Source: Elephas maximus indicus | Taxonomy: Eukaryota; Chordata; Mammalia; Proboscidea; Elephantidae | Reading direction: 5' to 3' | Assembly: GCF_024166365.1 (NCBI RefSeq) | Contig: NC_064842.1 | Coordinates: 13,425,001 to 13,489,000, forward strand | DNA: 64,000 bases | Shown: positions 9,101 through 21,100 of the stretch, piece by piece | Position numbering within the stretch: position 1 is the stretch's first letter | Layout of the letters: each line of letters begins with the position of its first letter | Position numbers and translations under genes: made by a program | Notes under the pieces: model-generated | The model's input: the letters and a program-made list of their open reading frames with translations, nothing else | The model's database searches: none | Told to the model about the DNA's origin: nothing

Positions 9101-12100
9101 CACCATGGGTGACCCTGTTGATGCTTGAAATGCCAGTGGCATATCTCCCAGCCACCAGAGTGGGACAAGCTGACAGGCAGGACGTGGAGGAGCAAGGCAG
9201 GTATTTTCCTCATGAGGGAACCAAGCCTCTGAGTGGTTTAGGACTTGCTTATATTCAGCTGACCGAACTCTGCCTTGGACTTGCACTTCCAAGGTCAGTG
9301 ATTATCATCATCAACTTTTCCTATAGTAATAGTAACAACGATAATAATAGGCAACGTCTGTGGAGCGCTTAACCAAGACAGGCTTACACGGTGACCTAGT
9401 TTAATCACAAAACATCCTGTGTGGTGGGTATGCTTATCATCATCATCCCCATTTTACAGATGAGAAAACTGAAGCTTAAAGAGGTTAAGTAACTTGCCCA
9501 GGCTTACAGAGCCCAAATAACAAGCGGCAGAGCCAGGATTGAAACCCAGGCTGTCTGAAGCCCAAGTCCTCAGAGCCCCTTGTCTCTGACTGGCTCATCT
9601 CAGATTTAATTCAGTGTCCTGCATGCCTCGCACAGCATTCTACTCTCTGAAGTACTTCTGCGTGCCACTCTGGGCTTGGACTTCTCTGCAGAGGTTGCTA
9701 GAGGCATGAGAAAGTTTCTGAAACATAGTGGAAAAATGCTCCTGGGGTGAGTGCCTGGTGCACGGAGGATTATCAATATGGTTAGAATAAAGAGGCTGCC
9801 AGCACCATGGCCCATCTATTCCGCCAGCCAGGTAAGTGCTTGACTGGCAGGCCTTGCTTGGTCTGGCAGACCTTGTTGGCCTCAGCAGAGACGCATTCTC
9901 AGAGCAGGGAGACAGGGCAAAGGCAGGACGGGAACGAGCTCTGCTGCAGACTGGGGCTCAGGAAGGGCTTCCGCAGGGTAAGGCAGGGCGGACCAGGGCT
10001 GCATCCAGGTCTCGCCTGCTTGACAGAGGGCTCGCTGAGGGACGTGGGGTGGTGGCACCCATCTGTGACGCTCAGAGCAGACATGAGACGTAACAGCAGC
10101 TCGTACACACTTAGGCAAGAGGAGCCCAGATTTATGCCTGACTTCCTCTGTGGCTTTGGGGGGGAACGCTTAAGAATCAGGAAGCACACCCAGTGAGGCC
10201 TGCAGAGAGGGCCTAGGCTGGCACCGTTCCAGGCTGGCTTCCGCTGGGCTGCTTGTGGGCCCACTGCCACTGAGGTTTTAACACCCTGGAGACTTGTTAG
10301 CAATCAATTAGAGGCAGTGCAGGAGTGGAAAGCCTGGGTGCTTTAGTGTTAAGACGAGGAAGTTCAAATCCCAGTGCTGTCTCTTATGCGCTGTGTAACT
10401 TTGGACACGTTGTTTTCCCTCCATGAGCTTATTTCCTCATCTGTGAAATGGGATAATGCCCCTTCTGAGTTCCTGAGAGGGTAGCGTGAGATTAAGCACC
10501 AAGCACACTGTCCGGTATACAGCAGGTACGCGATACATGAATGCTTCCAGTATCTCTAAGCCTATGGAAGAATTCAGGGGGCATTGGTGGTTCAGTGGTA
10601 GGATTCTCACCTTCCACGCAGGAGACCTGGGTTCGATTCCTGGCCAGTGCACCTCAGGTACAGCCACCACACATTTGTTGGTGGAGGCTTGCGTGTTGCT
10701 ATAATGCTGAACAGCGTTTCGGGAGAGCTTCCACACAGACTAGGAAGAAAGACCTGGTGATCTGCTTCTGAAAAATCAGCAACCGGAAACCCTGTGGATC
10801 ACAAAGGCCCGATCCACAAGTGGTCGTGCGATGGCCAGGACCAGGCAGCGTTTGTTCTGTTGCGCATGGGGTCAGGGGCTGCCTCAACCGCATCCAACAA
10901 TAACAGAAACATCGCCCTGCCCTCAACACGTGTGTACGTATTAGGAAGACAAGAGAAGACCCGTGAACACAAGATAGCCCACAATTAAGGACTAAGCTGC
11001 AGAATTACAACTACCCTGGTAATCGGAGTCAAGGGGGCGAGTGAGGGCTAGACTATGAAGGGGGGCTTCATGGAGGAGGTGGGAGTGAGCTTTGAGATGT
11101 GGTAAGACATGAAAGAGGAGCCCTGGTGGTATGGTGGTTCGATCCTCAGCTGCTAACTGAAAGGGTGGTGGTACAAACCCACCAGCAGCTCCATGGGAGA
11201 ACTATGTGGCAGTCTGCTTCTGTAAAGATTACAGCCTTGGAAACCCTATGGGGCAGTTCTGCTGTGTCCTATAGGGTTGCTATGAGTTGACAACAACAAG
11301 ACGTGGAAGGGGAGAGAGCAGGGTGGGAGGGGGAGGAACTCCATGCAAGCAAAACAACAACTTGTGGGCCGGAACAGAAGAGAGGGTACGAGCTTGGCGG
11401 GTGGGGTGGCCCCACATCAAGGGGGGTCTGGACGAGACACTGCCACAGCCACTAGGACGTAGCATGATGGAAACAGCTGCAGGCAGCTTGCAGCGTGTGT
11501 GATCCAAGTATTGCCCTTCTCAGTCAAGACCAGCCCCACCCGCCATCGGGGCCATGGGGTGGGGGGTCAGGAAGGACACCAAGGACACCGAAGCCCAGAA
11601 CTCTGACTGGGCCCATGCAGAACTTTGTCCAGAGGAGAGGGAAAGGGGAGAAGGGGCACAGGGCACCCCTTGGGAACTGAGGCTTCCTGACTGCAAATGA
11701 ACACCTGGGGGGCTGACGGCACTTTGTGGGTCTTGTCCCCAGGAGATCTGCGCTGACCCCCAGTTCATTATTGGAGGAGCCACCCGCACAGACATCTGCC
11801 AAGGCGCCCTGGGTAAGTAACGGGACCAGAGCAAGCTCTGAGGTCTTGTCTAAAGGTGGTGGCAGGAGGGGTAAGGGACAAACCTTGGCTTCTCCTTCCA
11901 GGCAACTTAGCGGGTTCCCATTCCTGAAGCCCTCTGAGCCCTTGGAATTTCCTATCTGCTGACACAGCAGTTCCACCCCCAGCCCCATGTCGAGGCACTC
12001 AGATTGAGGGCCTCCTATGGCCCCTGAGTGATGCAGAGGGTTAATGAGCTCAGCTGCTAGCCAGAAGGCTGGAGGTTCAAGTCTGCTCAGAGGCTCTTCA

Positions 12101-15100
12101 GAAGAAAGGCCTGATGACCTACTTCTGAAAAACCAGCCACTGAGAAGCCTGTGGAGTACAGTTCTGCTGTGACACACATGGGGTTGCCATGAGTCAGGGT
12201 TGACCCAGTGGCCACTGATAACTGGTATGTCCCCTGCACTGGGCTAGCTGCTGAGGTGACAAAGATGCACCTACGTGGAGGACCACCTTTCTGGACTTCA
12301 GCCGCCCTTGGTCTCAAACCCCAGGGCCAATTCGAGGTGGCCTGTGAAACAATCTGGCTTGAGGGCCAAGTCGGGGTACTCCCTTGGCACTAAGACATCG
12401 TCTTCTGAGGTGCAGGAGCCCACAGGAAAGGCCTCTGCAGGGTAGGTGACTCAGGGTGACTGAAGAGGAAACCCCAGTGCTCGCTGCTGAGAGGAAGTCA
12501 GAGTACCGGGGAGTTCTCAGTGTTTGCAAGTCAAGGTCACCATGGTATCACAACAGGGGAAGCCGGGTTGTTGTTGTAAAGGCCGTCGTGACGTTCATTT
12601 ACTTCAGACCAGCCGGAGCACCTGGACCGGGAGCGTGCTTCTGAGGTCGCGCTCTGATTTCTTTCCGGGCACAGTGCTTGTTGAGCATCTGAACCTAGAC
12701 TCCTCCGACTTTAGTACGAACGCTCCCAAGACTGCCCTGAAGTCCCAGCAGTGGGCCTGGGACTGTTATTTAGCAATGTCCTCCTCTTTTTTTTTTTTTT
12801 AGTGATAATTAATACGAGCTTGAAATTGCTTGAACAGATTATTTGCTGTAATAAATCAAAACCCTTTTCCTGCCATCAGCTTCAGCTGGCTCCCCAAGCA
12901 ACTCCATCAGTAACAAAACTGATCACCTTGGCTAGTACCTCCTTTTCTTGCCCACTTAGCAGAGGTTACTCATAATGATAGTGATTGACATATACTAAGG
13001 GTTTACTATGTGCCAGACCCTAAGCTAGCTTGCAAAACTAAGGTAAGGTGTTGTGGTTATTCCCATTCCATAGATGAGGACAGTGAAGTCTTGGGAGTAG
13101 CTTGCTTAAGGTGCCACAGCTAAAGTGGGACCTGGTATACAAATGCAGTCAGTTGGACCCAGGGCCTGTACACTTAACCCCAAACTAGACTCCCTAGGAG
13201 GGTCCTGGGGGAAATTCCAACCCCTGAGGAATGTTGAGGCAGCTGTTTGAATCGTTAGGATGGGCACCCTAGGAGCCCACAGGAAAGGCCTCTGAGGGAG
13301 AACATTACCAGCCCTGGGCAGCAGAACTGAGCTGGTCTGAGCTGAGATTCCAGCCAGATTCCTGAGATGCCAGCGCACATTCTTACCTCCCCATTCCTAC
13401 CTTCCTGTCTCCTTCCCCCTCCTCGTCCACCGAAGAAAGATGACCAGGGGTCCCTGAGCACCTAAGGTAGATGCCCTGGGAAAATCCATTGGTTAGAGAA
13501 AATGCAGGTTAATGGGGCTGGAAGCTGATGGAGACCTCAGCCACACCTGGGGCTTTAGAAACTCCAGACAAGGCAACTACACACCTGTCCTAAACGGTAC
13601 ATCTAGACTGAACACCACTACTGGGCTGAACATACACCTGGACTGAACGCCACACCTGGACTGAACATACACCTGGACTGAACATACACCTGGACTGAAC
13701 ATACACCTGGACTAAACATCTACTTCAGAGTTTAACAGCACCTTAAGAGCCTAATTCCAAGTAACAGAAACATGATGTTTAAGTCCTGTTTAAATACTCC
13801 CAGGGCATTAGGAGAGGAGACGGGCAGAGCCTGCCTTCCTGGGGGAGTATCCCCCTCTGTATGCACCAAGGAGCCCTGCTGACACACTGGTTAAGAGCTC
13901 GGCTGCTAACCAAAAGGATGGCAGTTCGAATCCACCAGCTGCTTCTTGGAAACCCTACGGGATTTCTGCTCTGTCCTGTAGGATCGCTATGAGTCGGAAT
14001 TGACTGGATGGCAATGGATTTGGTTTTGGTTTTTGGCATGCACCAAAACAAATAAAAGCCAGGTTACATTTAAGCCTTTTAAAACTTTCTCAGTAACTGG
14101 TGTGTTATTTCTAAGGTTTTTTTATACCACACTTGCCATTTTGTTCTAGCTTTTTCTTTTGGAGGATTCTGGTTAGAGTATAGTCTTTGAAATGTGGTTT
14201 ACTGAGCTTTCGCCACGGTTCTGGCATCTGGGCACAGGTGGTCATGTGGTGACAGTCACCAAGTCCCAACATGTCCAGAAGTCCGGGGCAAGGGCCGTGG
14301 CAGCAACACCCAGGCAGGTGGCCAGAGATTGAAGACCTTGGGCAGGTCATTGTGCTTCTCAGGCCTCCGTCTCTCCTGAAAGTGGGGAGCAGGGATGTGA
14401 ATGAGGGAACCGCAAAGATCCCCCAAGATATGGTATTCAGCCATTCTAAAGCCATTCCTGGGCCTGGCACTGAGTGTAGCCGTTGTGTTAGGGGGCTAGA
14501 ACTGCCTAGAGGCCATCTTTATCTCGCATGTGGAACGGGAATAGCACCTGACACCTGCATACCACTGTAACTTACTGAGGTAATATTTCCACCCCTACCA
14601 CCTGCCTGTCAGTTTGTCCTATTGTGGTGGATGGTGTATTGCAATGATGCTGGAAGCTATGCCAATGGTATTTCAAACATCAGCAGGGCCACTCATGGTG
14701 GACGAGTTTCAGTGAGCTTCCAAGCCAAGACAGACTAAGAAGAAAGGCCTGGAGATCTAATTCTGAAAATTAGCCAATGAAAACCTTACGGAACACAAAA
14801 GAACGTTGTCCAACTCACTTGCTTTGGACAAGTCATCAGGAGAGACCAGTCGGTAGAGGAGGATATCATGTTTGGTGACGTAGGGGGCCAGCGAGGGTGA
14901 GGGGACCCTCAGTGAGGTGACTGGTCAGTAGCTGCAACAGTGGATCAAACGTGCCAGCGATTTTGAAGATGAAACAGAACAGGCAGTTTTGTGTTGTACG
15001 TAAGGTCGCCATGAGTCGGAGTCAACTACCTACCTACCTACCTACCTGCCTACCTACTTCCTTTTCTCCCTCCTCCCTCCCCCTTTTCTCCCTCCTCCCT

Positions 15101-18100
15101 CCCTCCTTCTCTTTCTCCCTCCCTCCCCCCCCACCACCACCTAGATAAGAAAATCTGAGGCACAGATAGGGGAGGTCACATGCATGGCCACACAGCTAAT
15201 AATTGCCATAGGAATGAACCCTGATGAGATTTAAAATTCTCTGTCCTTTTCATAACCATGCTCCCTCCGATTTGCCAAAAGGCTGAGCAGAGAAATATGG
15301 AGGTGAAATTCTCAAAGCAAAATTCACTTTCTAGACCTAACTGGCTTCCACCTGAGACTCACTCCATTACCTGGTGAACGTGGGTGAGTGATGTCCTTGG
15401 ACTTGGACTTTTTCCAACACCCTGCCAGCCTCCACTGTGCTGCCCAGCGTGGTTAATCCAGACTCCCCCCACTTTCCCAGAAGGCTCAGCTTCAGAGCTT
15501 CAGCAAGGTAATCTGAACCATGTGTGCAGAGCTGCTCCGACTACGAGCCATCCATGGTGCAGAACGTGGCTGTGCTAGGAATCGACTCAGCCCAGAAAAA
15601 TCTGCCCCTCTCGGGCCGGGGATGGAGACCAGACTAAACCTCCGCTGGGCAGCCCTGCACAGGGCCTGCAGCTAAATATGGCTCTGTAATTGCTGGGAGA
15701 ACCATTTCCTTACAGGTGATTACCACTTGGAACGACCCCCAAGGGCCCAGGAAAGTCAAAGTGTGTCTCTTCTGACCACTAATGGTTTTCACTGGACCAC
15801 TGCCGAGTTTTCTCCACTGTCCCCCACGCCCCTTCCAGCTCACAGATACCAGCACCTGGAAGGCACAGATCAGGGTACCCGGCAGGCCCCTGCTTCCCGG
15901 GGGAGAGCCTGAGGCTGCCAACACTGCCAAAACTGTTGAAACAATAAGCTCCATTTCATTGAAACCCAGCCAGTGTTCTCAGGGCTCCCTCAGAAGTGGG
16001 TCACCCTGCCTCCACCCCCACAGAGTCATGCAGGCCCCCAGAACAGCAACAGGAGGTGTTGGGCTGCAGGGTGCCTCTCCCCAAGCCCAGCTCAGCAGAA
16101 AGTGAAGAGAGAAAGAGGGCAGACCCAAGGGAAAAGCATGTCTAGTTTCCAGTCTCTGCTCCCTCCACTGCTTACTAGCCTGTGTGGCTTTGGGCAAGTT
16201 ATCCAACCTCTCTGAGCCTCAGTCTCCTCTTCAGTAAAATGGGAATAATGATAATACTCCCTTCCCACAGCTGAGGTGAAAAGTGAAATTCATCTAGGCA
16301 AACATTCTTGGTAAACTGTAGAAGCCTGAACCAATTCAAGGGGCCAGGATTATTATTGAGTCCAGCTTTGTGAAAAGGCTCTTTGCCAGATTATAGAAGA
16401 GAGGAAGGAAGAATGAGGAACAAAAGGGAAGAGAAGGAAAAGGAAGCAAAGCTGGTTTGGAAACCACACCTGTGTCCACCAAAAACTCATATTCTAAGCG
16501 TGGAAGTGCCAAGAAGGGGGAAGGGCAAGTTTGGTATATTTGGCCGACACAGAGCTTATAACACTCAGAAGCAAAGAGAAATACATGTGGAAATAAACAT
16601 AAAGGGGACAGCTGTGGACTCTTCAGTTTTAAAAATGATTTTTAAAATAATAGGTGCCCATTTTTATTTTGACGGGCTTTATATTTTTTAGAACAGTTTT
16701 AGATTTACAGAAAGATTGAGAAGGATCACACAGCGAGCTCTCATATACCTCACACCCAGCTTCCCCTGTTTTAAACATTTTATGTTGGTATGTACGTTTG
16801 TTACAATTCACAAACCAATATTGATACATTACTATTATTAACTAAAACAAAAATAAACCAAACCCATTGCCTCGGAGTCCACTCCGGCTCAAGATGACCC
16901 CCTTTGTTACAGAGGAGAACGAACTGCACCTTAGGGTTTTCTTAGCTGTAATCTTTATGGAAACAGATTGCCAGGCTTTTCTTCCATGGTACTGCAGGGT
17001 AGGTTCACATCACCATCCTTTGGGTTAGTAGTTGAGCGCAAACTGTGCACCCAGGGACTTTGATTGTTAACTGAAGTCCATACTCCAGTCAAATGTCCTT
17101 AGTTTTTCCCTAAAGTCCTTTTTCTGTCCCAGGATCCCACCCAGGACACCACATCACACTTAGTTGTCATGTCTCCTTAGGCCCCTCTTGGCTGTGACAG
17201 TTTCTCAGACTTTCCTTATTTTTGATGACCTTGACAGTTTTGAGGAATACCGGTCAGGAGTTTTGTAGGGTTCCCCTTTATTGGAATTTGCAGGTATCTT
17301 TTTTTAAAAATATGCAAATAGTTAAACAAGAAAAGAAAGTAGGTGTTGGCTGGTTTGATGAAGAAGGAAATCCATTTTTTTCTTAAAAACAACCGTTTAC
17401 CACTAGCCCCAGTGCCACTCTCACCACCCCGGCCGCGGCCCCACCAGCCTCCCGGGGCAGAGGTAAGGTGCTGCTGATTCAGCATCTCCTCCCAGCTTCT
17501 CTCCTGGCTAAATGCGAATGCTCTTTCACAGCTTTCTCCCCAGCGGCTGCTGCTCAATGCTCCCAGCTCCCTCTGCTGCTATGTCCAAGACAGCTTCATA
17601 AACAGGGCAGGATGAACCAAGCACCCTGCTCTTTTGCCCAGGGGTGCCTGTCGTGCCCCGGCTGCCCCCCTCCGCCTTGACGTATTGGGGTTTCTGCCTC
17701 CTCAGATCCCTGAGGAACAAATCTCTCCCTGGTTGTTCCTGCCCCCAGGAGAAGGGGCAGTGGGAGCCGTCCCCCTGAGGGATCCCCCAGTCCCCCACAT
17801 CCTTTCCTCTAAAGCCACAGGTGCCCAAGAGGGGTATCCAGGATCCCAGCCTCCTGCCCACGTGCTATGGAGCAGGATGTGGCATTTCACTTGTTCAGGT
17901 GCCCCCACGGCTTTCCCCTAGCTTCCACGGCCCTGTGTGGCCTTAGTCATCTCACCTCTGAGACAAGAGGGCTGGATCGGATTTTCCTAAGGCTCTGCTA
18001 CTTCTGCATCCTATGACTAAAACCATTTAACTTCCCTGGCAGCCCCTGCATTTTCACCTGCTCAACTTGAGCTCAAACGACTGCCCTCTGAGGTCCACAG

Positions 18101-21100
18101 AGCCTGGCTCAGCATCAGTCACTCAACAGTACTGGCCTCAGGGAGGCCCCTTCTGAGGGTTTCAGAGACGAAGGGCCTGTGCTCTGGGGACTGTGGTGGG
18201 TGCTGGCCAGCCACGCTTGCATGGTGGAGCCCATGCTGAGGGTTATCAGTGCTTCCCGACTTCAGCAAGGAAGACTCTAGACCAGCACTGTCCAATAGAA
18301 CTTTTTTGCAATGACAGAAATGTTCTGTATCTTCACTGTCCAGTCAAGTAGCTACTAGTCACATGTGGCTGTGGAGCACTTGAAATGTCGTTAATGTAAC
18401 TGAGAATCTGAATGTTTAATTTTAATAACTGCACATGGCTTGTGGCTTCCACACTGGCTAGCACGTAGCACATAGGCTGAGCACTGGGATCCAGTGTCCT
18501 GTCCCTTACTCTCCACAGGGCAGGTTGGCCCTCGCAGGCCTGTGTGTCTCTGCACAGGGCCAAGCAATGCACATCATGAATCAGCACACATCTAAACCGT
18601 GTGGGCTAAGAGCCAGGACTTGGGCGTCGCAGTCATGGGCTAGACTCTGGGCTCTGCCGCTTACTAGCTCTGTCCCTCTGGGTAAGTCACTGTCCTCTTC
18701 AAGCCCGAGTTTCCTCATCCATCAAATGGGGGATAATAGTACCTACCTCAGGGCGATGTGAGGATGAACTGAAAGAACTCATGTAAACCTCAGCGTACCA
18801 GAGGCTGATGCATAATAAAGACTTTTAATTACGATATTTTACTTTGTTTTGGGGGAACGTTTATATAGCTAATTAGGTTCCTCTTAAACAATTTCTATAC
18901 ATATTGTTTAGTGATACTGGTTACACTTTCCACAGTGTGTCAACATTCTCTTTATTTCCGTTCTGGTTGTTCCATTTCCATTAATCTAGTTTCCCTACTG
19001 CCCCTCCCTTACATTCTCATCTTTGCTTTAGGGTAAATATTGACCGTTTGGTCTCTCGTAGATGGTTTTTTAAAGGAGCACAGTACTCACAGGTGATGTT
19101 TATTTTATGAGCCAATCTCTTACTTGTCTGAAAGGTGACACCTGGGTGTGGTTTCTGTACATAAAAGGTATCTCAGGGCAATAGTTCCACGTGGAGCCAC
19201 AGTTGATGCCAGATGGATTCTGGCTGAAAGTAGAGAATACCAGAAAGATATTTACCTGTGTTTTATTGACTATGAAAAAGCATTCAACTGTGTGGATCAT
19301 AACAAATTATGGATAACATTGTGAAGCATGAGAATTCCAGAACACTTAATTGTGCTTATGCGGAATCTTTACATAGACCAAGAGGCAGCTTTTCATACAG
19401 AACAGGGTATACTACGTAGTTTAAAGTCAGGAAAGGTGTGCGTCAGGGTTGTATTCTTTCACCATACTTGCTCAATCTGTATGCTGAGCAAATAATCCAA
19501 GAAGCTGGACTATATGAAGAAGAATGAGGCATGGGGATTAGAGGAAGACTCATTAACAGCCTTCGTTATGCAGATGACACAACCTTGCTTGCTGAAAGTG
19601 AAGAGGACTTGAAGCACTTACTAATGAAGATCAAAGACCACAGCCTTCATAGAGAACAAAAATCCTCACAAGTGAACCAATAAGTAACATCGTGATAAAC
19701 AGAGAAAAGATTGAAGTTGTCAAGGATTTCTTTTTACTTGGATCCACAGTCAACACCCATGGAAGCAGAAATCAAGAAAGTAAATGATGTAATGCATTGG
19801 GTAAATCTGCTGCAAAAGATCTCTTTAAAGTATTGAAAACCAAAGATGCCACCTTGAAGACAAGGTGCGCCTGACCCAAGCCATGGTGTTTTCCGTTGCT
19901 TCATACGCGTGTGAAAGCTGGACGATGAATAACAAAGACCAAAGAAGAGTTGACACCTTCGAATTGTGGTGTTGGCAAAGAATGTTGAATATACCATGGA
20001 CTGCCAAAACAACAAACAAATCTGTCTTGGAAGAAGTATAACCAGGATGCTTCTTAGAAGCAAGGATGGTGAGACTATGTCTCACATACTGTGGACATGT
20101 CCCAGGAGAAGGACATCATGCTTGGTAAAGTAGAGGGTCAGCGAAAAAAGACCTTCGACGAGATGGATTGACACAGTGGCTGCAACAATGGGCTTGTGAG
20201 GATGGTGCAGGACTGGACGGTGTTTCGTTCTGTTGTACACAGGGTCACTATAAGTCATAACTGACTCGACCGCACCTAACTACAACAACAGGGCAATAGT
20301 GTAGGAGGTTCCTCTAGTCTCTACTGGTCCAGTAAGTCTGGGCTTTTTAAAGAATTTAGAGTTTTGTTCTACACTTTTCTCCCATTCTATCCAGGACCTT
20401 CTGTAACGTCCTGGATACAACTAATTTGCCCTGGTCAGAACAGTCAGCACTGGTAGCTGGGCACCAACTAGTTCTTCCGGTCTCAGGATAGATGTGGTTA
20501 TGGTTCTTGTAGGTTATTAGTCCTGTAGGCTAGTTTCTTCCTTGAGTCTTTGGTTTCCTTCCTTCTCTTTCACTCTAGATGAGAAGAGACCAATAGTTGT
20601 ATCTTAGATGACAGCTCGCAAGCTTTTAAGACCCCAGATGCTACTTACCAAACTAGGATGTGGAACATAAATTTTATGAACTATGTCATGCCAGTTGACT
20701 GAGTTGTCCCACGAGACTTTGGTCCTAAGCCTTCAAATCCAGTAAACAAATCCTGTGAGGTGTTTGGTTATATCTAGGAACTGTAAGTAACTGTGCTCCC
20801 TATGTACTTTACTATATGTGATATATGTGCAGTACACACATACATGTATATACATACGGCCATAGATATGTCTATACCTGCACCTGTATACATACGTATG
20901 TATCTTCCTATATGCATATATGCATACGTACCTACCTATGTAAGCATACCTATATTTTTTGTTATTGCTGTTGTTGCAAAATTGTGTGTATTACAGCATT
21001 TACCGAAAACTTCCTTTATTATGTGCTTCTTAGTGTCATCATTTACCTTGGTCAAGTTGTGCACACTTCACCCACATTCAATACTGCCTTTCCCATCACT

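Larger units (their letters stand above)
6122..11742 (+). other. CAPN2 intron 1
   Basis: This 5.6-kb intron runs from gtaggg to ccccag. The first 280 bases belong to the CpG island. 6400-7030, 8230-8845, 9600-10330 and 11300-11740 show no gene or repeat I can name. The rest is AfroSINE, MIR and RTE-derived sequence listed separately. Confidence 0.85.

Noticed and set aside
9807..9831. ATG in a good Kozak context followed by a strong donor gtaagt, like an alternative first exon
   Set aside because: Joining it to exon 2 would be out of frame (25 bases), and there is no promoter-like sequence in front.
10581..10651. Possible functional tRNA-Gly gene
   Set aside because: The anticodon stem has two mismatches, the same head occurs several times with an RTE-like tail, and no T-run terminator follows directly. 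It is a SINE head.
11524..12177. 217-codon antisense open frame across exon 2
   Set aside because: It is a shadow of exon 2 and GC-rich flanks, with no homology and an AfroSINE at its upstream end.
19264..19700. Reverse-transcriptase coding potential
   Set aside because: It has in-frame stops and is truncated at the 5' end, so it is a dead RTE copy and not a gene.
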